Position numbers and translations under genes: made by a program | Notes under the pieces: generated by a model | Database searches by the model: none | Told to the model about the DNA's origin: nothing | The model's input: the letters and a program-made list of their open reading frames with translations, nothing else | Shown here: positions 8,362 through 16,742 of the stretch, piece by piece | How the letters are laid out: the number at the start of each line of letters is the position of its first letter | Position numbering within the stretch: position 1 is the stretch's first letter | Source of the DNA: Streptomyces viridosporus | GTDB taxonomy: Bacteria; Actinomycetota; Actinomycetes; Streptomycetales; Streptomycetaceae | Length of the DNA: 38,441 nt | Assembly: GCF_002078235.1 (NCBI RefSeq) | Contig: NZ_MSGP01000023.1 | Coordinates: 1-38,441 of the forward strand | Direction of reading: 5' to 3'

Positions 8362-9003
8362 TCAGCGGGGTGCGAGGCCGCCCAGGGCGTAGTCGACGAG
8401 GGTGTCGGTGTACTCGTAGGAGATCGGCCCCGTGTACTGGAGCCAGCGCTGGGCGAGCGGGGAGACGAAGAGCTCCAGGGCGATGCGCGGGTCGACGTCG
8501 GCACGGACGTCGCCCGCCGCCTGCGCGGAGCGCAGCCGGTCGACGTACAGCTGGAGCTGCGGTTCCAGCAGCTTGGCCACGAACCTGCGGCCGAGTTCCT
8601 CGTTGACGACGCCCTCGGCGGCCAGTGCGCGCGACGGCGCCTCGAAGGCCGGGTCGTACAGCTCGTCGACCGTGGCGCGCAGGACGAGCTTGAGGTCGGC
8701 GGCGAGGTCGCCGGTGTCCGGCAGGGCGTACGCCTCCTGCCCGGCGGCCCGGGCGGCCTGCTCGCTCAGGTCGAGGAACGCCTCCAGGACGACGTCGGCC
8801 TTCGACGGCCACCACCGGTAGATCGTCTGCTTGCCGACACCGGCGCGGGCGGCGATGCCCTCGATCGTCGTCCTGGGGTAGCCGACCTCCGCGACCAGGG
8901 CGAGTGCGGCGTCGTAGATGGCCCGCCGGGAGCGCTCGCTGCGGCGGGTGGCGTCGGGGGTGTGCTTGTCCCGGGTGGACCGGGCGGATTCGTTCGGGGC
9001 CAT
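8362..9003 (-). CDS. TetR-family transcriptional regulator
   Basis: 213 residues from ATG at 9003. The N-terminal TetR HTH is clear: RRAIYDAALALVAEVGYPRTTIEGIAARAGVGKQTIYRWWPSKADVVLEAF at about 25-75. The C-terminal ligand domain has the LFVSPLAQRWLQYTGP-type pattern of a common Streptomyces TetR group. No strong ribosome site precedes the ATG and a GATAAAT -10-like element lies just upstream, so the transcript may be nearly leaderless. It diverges from a small protein gene across a region with two matching inverted repeats, consistent with autorepression and control of the neighbour. Ligand unknown. Confidence 0.92.
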   Translation of the reverse strand: MAPNESARSTRDKHTPDATRRSERSRRAIYDAALALVAEVGYPRTTIEGIAARAGVGKQTIYRWWPSKADVVLEAFLDLSEQAARAAGQEAYALPDTGDLAADLKLVLRATVDELYDPAFEAPSRALAAEGVVNEELGRRFVAKLLEPQLQLYVDRLRSAQAAGDVRADVDPRIALELFVSPLAQRWLQYTGPISYEYTDTLVDYALGGLAPR

Positions 9004-9020
9004 GGGCCGAATTTATCAGG

Positions 9021-9082
9021 TTGACAAGACGCTCCGTCTCGCCTGACAGTGGGGAGCGTCAGGAGCGAGACGATACGTCTCG
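9021..9082. promoter_or_regulatory. Divergent promoter with twin TetR operators
   Basis: TTGACA at 9021-9026 is a consensus -35 for rightward transcription, with TGACAG at 9044-9049 as a possible -10 (17-base spacing). Operator 1 (9027-9039, AGACG ctc CGTCT) fills the spacer. Operator 2 (9066-9082, CGAGACG ata CGTCTCG) is a perfect 7-base inverted repeat downstream. Extended, operator 1 reads CAAGACG ctc CGTCTCG, one mismatch from operator 2's arms. Both probably bind the adjacent TetR protein. Confidence 0.75.
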
Positions 9083-9122
9083 TCAAGGGTGCCTTGCACG
9101 GCACGCACCGAAGGAGATCACC

Positions 9123-9365
9123 ATGGCCCGAGGCGGAGCCGGAAACATGCTGGGCGTCGGCGGCAGCCGGCGGCACCTCGGCCGCGCGGCCCTGCGCGGC
9201 GGCGGACGCGGCGGACGCGTCGGCGGCGGACACGACCCGCAGGCGCAGAAACGGGAACTGCTGCGCGCGCTCCAGGAGAAGCGGCAGGAGCAGCGGCGGC
9301 GGCAGGAGGAGGAAGAGAAAGAGGGACAGGAGGGACAGGAGGGACAGGAGGGCCAGGATCGGTAG
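9123..9365 (+). CDS. Small basic/acidic protein, DUF6243-like
   Basis: 80 residues from ATG behind a strong AAGGAG site. The N-terminus MARGGAGNMLGVGGSRRHL and the Gly/Arg-rich block that follows resemble a small protein family common in Streptomyces (I believe DUF6243). The second half (about 40-70) is a highly charged predicted helix rich in Arg, Gln and Glu. The C-terminus is built from a 9-base tandem repeat encoding EGQ four times. No catalytic motif or signal peptide is visible. The divergent TetR gene and the operator between its -35 and -10 suggest it is the regulated target. Function unknown. Confidence 0.75.
   Translation: MARGGAGNMLGVGGSRRHLGRAALRGGGRGGRVGGGHDPQAQKRELLRALQEKRQEQRRRQEEEEKEGQEGQEGQEGQDR
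9321..9356 (+). repeat. 9-base tandem repeat, four units, inside the small protein gene
   Basis: GAGGGACAG occurs three times and then once as GAGGGCCAG, in frame, encoding (EGQ)x4 near the C-terminus. The unit is a multiple of three, so copy-number slippage would change length without breaking the frame. Confidence 0.9.
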
Positions 9366-9444
9366 GAGGGACGAGACGATCGGGCCCTGCTCGGCCGGTG
9401 CCGCGACCGCGCAGGTCCACCGGGTGAGGAGAACGGCCGGAGCG

Positions 9445-10440
9445 CTAGCCGGCCGGCGGCCAGGCGTCGCCCCAGTCGGTGTCCCGGGCCGCCCGGTACA
9501 GGTCGCCGTGGCGCTTGGTGACGGTGGTCCGGCGCAGGGACGGGTCCGTCTCGCACAGGTCGAGCAGGACCTGCCCCTTGCGGATCTGCGGCTTGCGGAC
9601 GACGCGGGCGGCGGCGGGGGTCGCCGGGAGCCGGGTGGCGGCGACGTAGCTGAACTTCTCGTCCTCGTAGGCGAGGGAGCCGCCCTTGACCTGGCGGTGC
9701 AGCGAGGAACGGCTGACCCGGGCCGAGAAGTGGCACCAGTCGGTGCCGGGGGCGATGGGGCAGGCGGCGCTGTGCGGGCAGGGGGCGGCGACGCGGAACC
9801 CGGCGGAGACCAGGCGGTCGCGGGCCTCGATGACGCGGGCGTAGCCGTCGGGGGTGCCGGGCTCGACGATCACGACGGCCCGCGCGGCCCCGGCGGCGGC
9901 GTCGACGAGGGCGGCGCGGTCGGGGGCGGTCAGCTCGTTGAGGACGTAGGAGACGGTGACGAGGTCCGTGCTCCCGAGGGTGAGTTCCGCCGTGATGCGG
10001 GCGCGCTGCCACCGGGCGTCCTCCAGCGCGGGGTGCGCGGCGGCGAGTTCCCGGCCGAGGGCGAGGGCGGGCTCGGCCCAGTCCAGGACCGTCACGGGGC
10101 GTTCGCCGTCCCAGGTCGCGCTCACCGCCCAGGCCGCCGCGCCGGTGCCGCCGCCCACGTCCACGTGGTCGCCGGGCGTCCATCCGGGCACCGCGCGGGC
10201 GAACGCCTCCAGCGCCGACCGCACCGCCTCGAACGTCGCGGGCATGCGGTACGCGGCGTACGCGGCCACGTCGGCGCGGTCCCGCAGGATGGGGGCCCCG
10301 GTCGGGGTGGCGCCCCGGTAGGTGGCGATCAGCCGCTCGACGGCCTGGGCGGCCTGCCGCGGCGGAAGCCCGTCGAGCAGCCCGGCGAGGGCGGCGCGCA
10401 GGGTCTCGGCGGGGGTGAGGGAGGCGGCGGGGGCGTTCAC
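9445..10440 (-). CDS. Rsm22-like small-ribosomal-subunit-associated methyltransferase
   Basis: 331 residues from a GTG at 10440. The middle holds a SAM-binding Rossmann fold: GDHVDVGGGTGAAAWAVSA (motif I), PVTVLDWAEPALALGRELA (motif II), and DLVTVSYVLNELTAPDRAALVDAA (motif IV region). The second half has the Rsm22 Cys/His signature: CPHSAACPIAPGTDWCHFSARVSRS, then FSYVAATR and PQIRKGQVLLDLCE. Mitochondrial Rsm22/METTL17 binds the small ribosomal subunit; the bacterial role is less clear. It is the last gene of a leftward run after an MFS exporter and a serine hydrolase and converges on the small protein gene. Confidence 0.88.
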   Translation of the reverse strand: MNAPAASLTPAETLRAALAGLLDGLPPRQAAQAVERLIATYRGATPTGAPILRDRADVAAYAAYRMPATFEAVRSALEAFARAVPGWTPGDHVDVGGGTGAAAWAVSATWDGERPVTVLDWAEPALALGRELAAAHPALEDARWQRARITAELTLGSTDLVTVSYVLNELTAPDRAALVDAAAGAARAVVIVEPGTPDGYARVIEARDRLVSAGFRVAAPCPHSAACPIAPGTDWCHFSARVSRSSLHRQVKGGSLAYEDEKFSYVAATRLPATPAAARVVRKPQIRKGQVLLDLCETDPSLRRTTVTKRHGDLYRAARDTDWGDAWPPAG

Positions 10441-10474
10441 CCCACGATTCTCTCAGCTCCGCCGGACCGCCCGG

Positions 10475-11620
10475 TCACCGTGCCGCCCCGGCGCCCCGCA
10501 CCGCCCGGGCCACCCGGGTTCCCGCGTCCGCCCGGGGCGCGTTGTCGGGGGCCTGTCGGCGGCGGGGGTGGACGGTGTTGGCGAGGAGCACCAGATAGGT
10601 GTCCGTGGCCCGGTCCAGCACCAGCGACGTCCCCGTGAAACCGGTGTGCCCCGCCGCCCCGCGCCCCGCCAGTTCGCCCATGAACCAGGGCTGGTCCAGG
10701 GCGAAGCCCAGCCCCGGCGGGGTGAACAGCAGGTCCACGAAGTCGGGGCCGAGGATGCGGGCGGGACCGTACGAACCGCCCGCCAGCAGCGCGCGGCAGA
10801 ACACCGCCAGGTCCCGTCCCGTGGAGAACAGCCCGGCGTGGCCCGCGACCCCGCCCAGCGCCCAGGCGTTCTCGTCGTGCACCTCGCCCCGCAGCATTCC
10901 CCGGTCCGCCTTGGCCCACGGCCGCCGCTGGTCCTCGGTGGCCGCCGCGCCCGGGCACGGCCCGAAGCCGGTCGCCGTCATGCCGAGCGGGCGGGTGATG
11001 CCGTCCCGGACCAGCGTGTCGAGCGTGCGGCCGGTGAGGCGTTCCAGGACGTGCTGGAGCAGCAGCATGTTGAGGTCGGAGTAGCAGTACGTGCCGGGCA
11101 CGCCGACGGGCGGCTCGGCGCGCAGCAGCGCCAGGCGCTGCGCGTCGTCGGCGCAGTCGTACAGCGGGAGTTCGGGGCGCAGCCCGGAGGTGTGGGTGAG
11201 CAGTTGCCGGACGGTGACGCCGTGGCGCGCCGCCGCGGTGAAGTCCGGCAGGTACGCGCCCACGCGCGCGTCGATGCCGAGCGTGCCCCGCTCGATCTGC
11301 TGCACGGCGGCCACCGAGGTGAACAGCTTGGTGAGGGAGGCCAGGTCGAAGGGCGTGTCCACGGTCATCGGCACACGGGCGCCCGGCGGCAGCTCCACCG
11401 CGGTGTCCGTCCTCTCGTCGTACGCCGCGTACCGCACGGCCCAGCCCGCCGCCTCCTGCACGGCGAGCACCGGGCCCCGGCCGACGACCACGACGGCCCC
11501 GGCCGCCCAGGGGCGCTCGCCGGCGGTGCGGGCGTGGACCTCCCGGACCAGCAGGCGCAGTTCCCCGGGGTCGAGTCCGGCCCGTTCCGGTGTGCCGTGA
11601 CGCAGCCTCGGGGCGCTCAG
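10475..11620 (-). CDS. Serine hydrolase, beta-lactamase/penicillin-binding-protein family
   Basis: The family motifs are SLTK (catalytic Ser and Lys, in DTPFDLASLTKLFTSVAAVQ), YSD in GTYCYSDLNMLLLQHVLERL replacing YxN, and HTG in AAGHTGFTGTSLVLD. These place it in the class C/esterase group of cytoplasmic serine hydrolases; it has no signal peptide. The start is a puzzle. The first ordinary start codon is GTG at 11491, but the frame upstream reads a typical N-terminus (LRHGTPERAGLDPGELRLLVREVHA). It is open only back to a TGA at 11629-11627. The sole upstream candidates are CTG codons, the first at 11620, forming CTGA with the MFS stop and preceded by GGAGGG-like sequence. Coordinates assume that CTG. 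The length would then be 381 residues. The substrate is unknown. Confidence 0.8.
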   Translation of the reverse strand: MSAPRLRHGTPERAGLDPGELRLLVREVHARTAGERPWAAGAVVVVGRGPVLAVQEAAGWAVRYAAYDERTDTAVELPPGARVPMTVDTPFDLASLTKLFTSVAAVQQIERGTLGIDARVGAYLPDFTAAARHGVTVRQLLTHTSGLRPELPLYDCADDAQRLALLRAEPPVGVPGTYCYSDLNMLLLQHVLERLTGRTLDTLVRDGITRPLGMTATGFGPCPGAAATEDQRRPWAKADRGMLRGEVHDENAWALGGVAGHAGLFSTGRDLAVFCRALLAGGSYGPARILGPDFVDLLFTPPGLGFALDQPWFMGELAGRGAAGHTGFTGTSLVLDRATDTYLVLLANTVHPRRRQAPDNAPRADAGTRVARAVRGAGAAR

Positions 11621-12981
11621 AAGCCCTCACCCTCCGCACTCGCCCGCCCCTTCCAGGGACGGCACAGGCCGGTGAAGCAGGCCAGCGCCGCCAGCGCGGC
11701 GACCAGTTGGACGACGGCCATCGGGACGGCGGTGTCCTCCCCGGCGATCCCGACCAGCGGGGAGGCGATCGCGCCGACGAGGAAGGACGCCGTGCCGAGC
11801 AGGGCCGAGGCGGCACCGGCGGCCTGCCGGGTGCGCATCAGGGCGAGGGTCTGGGTGTTGGGCATGGTGATGCCCATCGCGGACATCAGCACGAACAGCG
11901 CGGCGGCCACGGGCACCAGCCCGACCTCGCCGAACACGCCCAGCGACATCAGCAGCAGCACGACCGCGGCGACGAGCACGACGCAGAGCCCGAATCCGAG
12001 CACCCGGTCCAGCCGGACCCGGCCGACCAGCACCTTGCCGTTGATCTGCCCCACGATCATCAGGCCGATCGAGTTGAGCCCGAACAGCAGGCTGAACGTC
12101 TGCGGGGAGGCCCCGTAGATCTCCTGGACGACGAACGGGGAGGCCGCGACGTAGGCGAAGAGGGAGGCGAAGGCGAATCCGCCGGTGAGCATGTAGCCGG
12201 CGAAGACCCGGTCGGCGAGCAGCCGGCGCATCGAGCCGAGGGCCGCGCCGACGCCGCCGCCGTGGCGGTCGGCGGGGGCCAGCGTCTCCGGCAGCTTCGC
12301 CCAGACCAGGGCCGCCAGCAGCACCCCGAGGACGGCGAGGACGACGAACACGCCCCGCCAGTCCGTCACCCGCAGGACCTGCCCGCCGATGAGCGGTGCC
12401 ATGATCGGCGCCAGGCCGGAGATCAGCATGAGGTTCGAGAAGAAGCGGGCCATGGCCACACCGTCGTACAGGTCGCGGACCACCGCCCGCGCGATGACGA
12501 TGGCGGCCGCGCCCGCCAGGCCCTGCAGCAGCCGGAGGGCGACGAGGAGTTCGACGGTCGGCGCGAACGCGCACAGCACGGTGGCGACGACGTAGACCGC
12601 GAGGCCGACGAGCAGCGGGCGGCGGCGTCCCCACCGGTCGCTCATCGGGCCGACCACCAGTTGTCCGAGCGCCATGCCGGCCAGACAGGTGGTGAGCGTG
12701 AGCTGGACGGTGGCGGCGGACGTGTGCAGGGACCGGGTGACCTCCGGGAGGGCGGGGAGGTACATGTCCATCGCCAGCGGGGGCGTGGCGGTCAGGCCGC
12801 CCAGGAGGAAGGTCACCAGCAGACCGGTGCGGCCGGCGGTCGCGCGGAGCGCCGATGGCGCGTCCGGCGCCGGGTTCGTCGCCGGACGCGCCGCCGGGTT
12901 CGTCGTCGTTTCTTCCGTCGAGTCCCTTTTCGCCGTCGAGTTCGCCGTCGGATTCGATATGGACGCCCCGCCCTCGGGCAT
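11617..12981 (-). CDS. MFS multidrug exporter, Bcr/CflA (DHA1) family
   Basis: 454 residues from ATG at 12981 behind GGGAGGGG. After about 45 disordered, Ser/Thr/Pro/Ala-rich residues come roughly twelve membrane helices. Bcr/CflA marks are clear: TPPLAMDMYLPALPEVTRSL in helix 1, the loop motif GPMSDRWGRRRPLLVGL between helices 2 and 3, and LRLLQGLAGAAAIVIARAVVRDLYDG in helix 4. Members export drugs such as bicyclomycin, chloramphenicol or florfenicol, or cysteine; the substrate here cannot be told. Its stop overlaps the likely start of the serine hydrolase. The N-terminal tail is longer than usual for the family. Confidence 0.92.
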   Translation of the reverse strand: MPEGGASISNPTANSTAKRDSTEETTTNPAARPATNPAPDAPSALRATAGRTGLLVTFLLGGLTATPPLAMDMYLPALPEVTRSLHTSAATVQLTLTTCLAGMALGQLVVGPMSDRWGRRRPLLVGLAVYVVATVLCAFAPTVELLVALRLLQGLAGAAAIVIARAVVRDLYDGVAMARFFSNLMLISGLAPIMAPLIGGQVLRVTDWRGVFVVLAVLGVLLAALVWAKLPETLAPADRHGGGVGAALGSMRRLLADRVFAGYMLTGGFAFASLFAYVAASPFVVQEIYGASPQTFSLLFGLNSIGLMIVGQINGKVLVGRVRLDRVLGFGLCVVLVAAVVLLLMSLGVFGEVGLVPVAAALFVLMSAMGITMPNTQTLALMRTRQAAGAASALLGTASFLVGAIASPLVGIAGEDTAVPMAVVQLVAALAALACFTGLCRPWKGRASAEGEGF

Positions 12982-13059
12982 GTGACCCCTCCCTTTCCGC
13001 GTCGTCGGCTCCCTATGCTCTCAGCTCGTACGGAGTGCTCGGCGTCGACGACGATGCCA

Positions 13060-13073
13060 TGGGAGCGCTTCCA
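13060..13073. promoter_or_regulatory. CebR-box-like LacI-family operator
   Basis: TGGGAGCGCTTCCA differs at one base from the Streptomyces cellobiose-repressor site TGGGAGCGCTCCCA as I recall it. It sits at the centre of a longer near-palindrome at 13057-13076 (CCATGG at both ends, one mismatched pair). It lies about 50 bases upstream of the Gfo/Idh start, a usual position for repression. No LacI-family gene is in the window, so the regulator would act in trans. Confidence 0.7.
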
Positions 13074-13121
13074 TGGACGTTCTCGGCCGAGGTGCCGACG
13101 ACACGAGCAGGGGTGGGACGG

Positions 13122-14123
13122 ATGACGGGGCGGAACGTGCGCTGGGGGGTCCTGGCGACCGGCGGGATGGCCGCGACCTTCACGGCGGACCTGGTGGACC
13201 TGCCGGACGCGGAGGTGGTGGCGGTGGCGTCGCGGTCGCCGGAACCGGCGAAGGCGTTCGCCGAACGGTTCGGGATACCGCGGGCGTACGGCGACTGGGA
13301 GTCGCTGGCGTGGGACGAGGAGGTCGACGTCGTCTACGTCGCCTCGCCGCACTCGGCGCACCGCGCGGCGGCCGGACTGTGCCTGGAGGCCGGGCGGAAC
13401 GTGCTGTGCGAGAAGCCGTTCACGCTGAACGCGCGCGAGGCGGCGGAACTGGTCGCGTCGGCGCGGGAGAACGGGCGCTTCCTGATGGAGGCGATGTGGA
13501 TGTACTGCAACCCCATGGTGCGGCGGCTCAAGGCGCTGGTCGACGACGGCGCGATCGGCGAGGTGCGCAGCGTGCAGGCGGACTTCGGGCTGGCGGGGCC
13601 GTTCCCGGCCTCGCACCGGCTGCTGGACCCGGCGCTGGGCGGGGGCGCGCTGCTGGACCTCGGGGTGTACCCGGTGTCGTTCGCGCAGTTGCTGCTCGGG
13701 GAGCCGACGGACGTGGTGGCGCGGGCGACGCTCTCGGAGAGGGGCGTCGACCTCCAGACGGGGGCGCTGCTCTCCTGGGACGACGGCGCTCTCGCCTCGG
13801 TGCACTGCTCCCTCGTCGGCGGCACGGCGACCTCCGCCTCGGTCACCGGGTCGAAGGGCCGGATCGACGTCCCGTACGGCTTCTTCTTCCCGGACCGGTT
13901 CGTGCTGCACCGGGACGGCCGGGACGCCGAGGAGTTCACGGCCGACCCGGCGGACGGCCCCCGCAACACCCTCAAGCACGAGGCCGCGGAGGTGATGCGG
14001 GCCCTGCGGGCCGGTGAGACCGAGTCCCCGCTCGTCCCGCTCGACGGCACCCTCGCCGTGATGCGGACGCTCGACGCGATCCGGGACCGCGTCGGCGTCC
14101 GCTACCCGGGGGAGCGCCGCTGA
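13122..14123 (+). CDS. Gfo/Idh/MocA-family NAD(P)-dependent sugar oxidoreductase
   Basis: 333 residues from ATG at 13122. The Rossmann domain opens with VRWGVLATGGMAATFTADL and continues with AVASRSPEPAKAFAERFGI; VDVVYVASPHSAHRAAAGLCLEAGRNVLCEKPFTLN contains the conserved EKP motif with the likely catalytic Lys. The C-terminal half (MEAMWMYCNPMVRRLK, GGGALLDLGVYPVSFAQLLLG) is the usual alpha/beta substrate domain, with D and Y/H positions as in dimeric dihydrodiol or glucose-fructose oxidoreductases. It probably oxidises a sugar or cyclitol. A CebR-like operator upstream suggests control by cello-oligosaccharides. An alternative GTG start lies three codons upstream. Confidence 0.88.
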   Translation: MTGRNVRWGVLATGGMAATFTADLVDLPDAEVVAVASRSPEPAKAFAERFGIPRAYGDWESLAWDEEVDVVYVASPHSAHRAAAGLCLEAGRNVLCEKPFTLNAREAAELVASARENGRFLMEAMWMYCNPMVRRLKALVDDGAIGEVRSVQADFGLAGPFPASHRLLDPALGGGALLDLGVYPVSFAQLLLGEPTDVVARATLSERGVDLQTGALLSWDDGALASVHCSLVGGTATSASVTGSKGRIDVPYGFFFPDRFVLHRDGRDAEEFTADPADGPRNTLKHEAAEVMRALRAGETESPLVPLDGTLAVMRTLDAIRDRVGVRYPGERR

Positions 14124-14150
14124 GCGGGGACCGCCGATCGGCTCCGGGGC

Positions 14151-15188
14151 TCAGGCGGGCTCGAGCCCCGGTCCTCCCGCCGCGGTGACGAAGGACGCCG
14201 CCGCCGTGACCGGCGCCCCGGGCCGGGTCACGTACGGCACCGTCCGGAAGTCGGCGCGTGCGGCCTCGCGGCCCAGCGCGACGGTCACGTAACCGCGCCG
14301 TCCGTCGTAGAACCGCAGGTGCGGGTTGGCCGCCAGGTAGGTGTCCCGGTTCGCGCCCGCCCCCTCGCCGAAGCCCCGCAGCCAGGCGGGCGGCCTGCTG
14401 CGGATGTCCCCGGCCCCCAACGGGCGCCGGTCGGCGTGCTTTCCGGTGAGCAGGCCCATGGCGAGCGGGCTGCGGTTGACGGAGGCGAGGCCCGCCTCCT
14501 CGCACGGCCGGAGCATCTCGGGCGCGTCCGTGAGCACGTTGAGCGCGTGCTGCGCGGCGGCGCAGTGCGGCCCCTTCACGAACACGGCGGCGCGGGCCGG
14601 GTCGTCGGTGCTCCAGGCGTAGGCCCGGATCAGTCCCCGCGCCACCAGTTCCTCGCACGCGTCACGGAGCCCGGCGGCCCGCTCGGGGTCGGCGTCGGCG
14701 AGGTGGAGCTGGTACAGGTCGATCCGGTCGGTGCCGAGGCGGCGCGGCGAGGCGGTCGGGGCCCGGCGGAGGCGCTCCGGCGAGTCGTCGCCGCCGGTGA
14801 GGGTGCGGGTGTCCGCGTCGAAGGTGTTGCCCCACTCGGTGGCGACGACGACCTCGTCCCGGCGGCGGCCGAGGGCCCGGCCGAGGACGCGTTCGCCGTG
14901 CCCGGTGCCTCCCCCGGGCTCTCAGCTTCGTTCGAGCAGGGAGGTACCCCCCTCGTCGGCGGTGTCGAAGAAGGTGACGCCGAGGTCGAGGGCGCGCCGG
15001 ACCGCCCGTACGGACTCCTCGTCGTCGCCCCTGCCCCGGCCCAGCGGTTGCCCCGCGGAGTCCTGCCACTCACCGCCGATCACCCGGCAGCCGAACCCGA
15101 CGGCGCTGACCTCGATACCGCCGCGTCCCCGTGTCCGTGTGCTCTCCGTGCCCGGGGACGCCAGGACTTCGAGCGCGCGCGAGGGCAA
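14151..15188 (-). pseudogene. Aldo/keto reductase interrupted by a small palindromic element
   Basis: Reading leftward from a TTG at 15188, the frame gives a typical aldo/keto reductase N-terminus (GIEVSAVGFGC, then RRALDLGVTFFDTAD). It then hits TGA at 14924-14922. The same frame resumes at once with GTGHGERVLGRALGRRRDEVVVATEWGNTFDADTR, DRIDLYQLHLADAD and a complete C-terminus to 14151. The stop lies inside a 45-base palindrome that replaces the usual VY of DVYG, so the catalytic Tyr is lost. The catalytic Lys of ATKWG is Glu here (ATEWG). Asp and His of the tetrad remain. The frame is otherwise intact, so inactivation may be recent. It lies 25 bases downstream of an NTF2-like gene on the same strand. 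Confidence 0.85.
14904..14948. repeat. REP-like palindromic element inserted in the reductase gene
   Basis: An imperfect inverted repeat of 45 bases. The left end reads GGTGCCTCCCCCGGGCTCTC and the right end GAGCAGGGAGGTACC, with AGCTTCGTTC between. The ends pair as GGTGCCTCCC with GGGAGGTACC (one mismatch). Sequences of this pattern recur, as far as I remember, in many Streptomyces genomes, often between genes. This copy sits inside a coding frame and supplies its stop codon. Confidence 0.75.
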
Positions 15189-15213
15189 GCCCCCCGTACA
15201 AGCGTGGAGAGGA

Positions 15214-15540
15214 TCAGGCCTGACCGGTCTCGAAGCGGGAGATCCGGCCGTCGTCGTCCACGGTGAAGGTCCAGCGGGTGCGCATCTCGCCCCAGGTGTC
15301 GTTGCGGTAGCGGGCGACGAGAGTGCGTCCGCCGTCGGACTCGTTGTCGACCTCCATGTGGCCGTTGGCGGAGAAGATCTCGCGGTCGATCCAGTCGGCG
15401 AGGTCGCGGTCGCTGCCGTCGTCCGCCATGGTCGCGCCGGGTGCGAGGAGGGCCATGAAGCCCTCGCGGTCGTGGTTGTTGACGGCGGTGACGAAGGCCC
15501 GGACGGCCGGGTCGCTGAGACGGGTGGTCTGAATCGTCAT
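15214..15540 (-). CDS. NTF2-like / SnoaL-like small protein
   Basis: 108 residues from ATG at 15540. The pattern is the NTF2 cone fold: an N-terminal helix (DPAVRAFVTAVNNHDREGFMALLAPGATMADDG), then strands DLADWIDREIF, GHMEVDNESDGGRTLVARYRND, MRTRWTFTVDDDGRISRFETGQA. Members include polyketide cyclases, isomerases and many ligand-binding proteins of unknown role. No catalytic residue can be named with confidence. It diverges from the DoxX gene over 127 bases and is followed on its own strand by the broken reductase, with which it may once have formed an operon. Confidence 0.85.
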   Translation of the reverse strand: MTIQTTRLSDPAVRAFVTAVNNHDREGFMALLAPGATMADDGSDRDLADWIDREIFSANGHMEVDNESDGGRTLVARYRNDTWGEMRTRWTFTVDDDGRISRFETGQA

Positions 15541-15667
15541 GCCTGCCAGCGTCGTCCCGGCCGCGGGGCCCCGCCACCCGTGCCACCCGAACGGCGTCCG
15601 GCGGCGGGCCGGGCCGACGGCGGACTGCGACGGTGGTCACGGCGAAGCGACTGCTCCGGGAGACGAC

Positions 15668-16210
<543 letters not shown>

Positions 16211-16258
16211 CGCACCGGACACCGGGGGCTGTCGGTGCCCTGTGCCAGGCTCTGTCCC

Positions 16259-16642
16259 ATGAGCGATCCTCTGCCCCCTCCCCCGGTCACGCCTCCGGCT
16301 CCGGCCGTCGATCTGTGGGACGCCGTCGACGACCTGTGCGCGTGGCTGGACGAGAACCGTCCGGTCGAGGGCCGGGAGGGCCTGCTGCTGCGGATCGTCA
16401 AGCTGTCCGAGGAGGTCGGCGAGGTCGCCGAGGCCGTGATCGGCGCGACCGGTCAGAACCCGCGCAAGGGCACCACGCACACCTGGGACGACGTCCGGTC
16501 CGAGCTGTGCGACGTCGCCGTCACGGCCCTGGTGGCCCTGCGCACGCTCTCCCCCGACGCCCGCGAGGTCTTCGCCCGCCACCTGGCCCGGGTCACGCAG
16601 CGCTCGCTCGGAGCTCCCCGCCGGGACCCGTCCGACGGTTGA
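16259..16642 (+). CDS. MazG-like nucleotide pyrophosphohydrolase
   Basis: 127 residues from ATG at 16259. The MazG metal site is plain: LLLRIVKLSEEVGEVAEAVIG gives EExxE, and WDDVRSELCDVAVTALVAL gives the ExxD pair on the following helix. Length and single-domain form match the all-alpha NTP pyrophosphatase superfamily, which hydrolyses (d)NTPs to monophosphates and pyrophosphate, often as house-cleaning enzymes. The N-terminus has a proline-rich stretch (PLPPPPVTPPAPAV). It ends about 100 bases before a long terminator hairpin. Confidence 0.9.
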   Translation: MSDPLPPPPVTPPAPAVDLWDAVDDLCAWLDENRPVEGREGLLLRIVKLSEEVGEVAEAVIGATGQNPRKGTTHTWDDVRSELCDVAVTALVALRTLSPDAREVFARHLARVTQRSLGAPRRDPSDG

Positions 16643-16742
16643 TCCCGTGGCGGGCCGTGGGAGCCGGCGTCCGCGGGACGTGCCGGTGGGGCGCCGCCCC
16701 GGTGGGCCGCCCCTTCGGCGCTCGGCGCCGATCATGCGAAAG

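Noticed and set aside
9321..9356. CRISPR-like short repeats
   Set aside because: Units are 9 bases with no spacers and lie in a coding frame; no CRISPR array or cas gene is seen in the window.
10322..12118. Long rightward ORF of 598 codons opposite the serine hydrolase and exporter
   Set aside because: Shadow frame; Arg/Gly/His-rich, no domain, and both genes underneath have strong family motifs.
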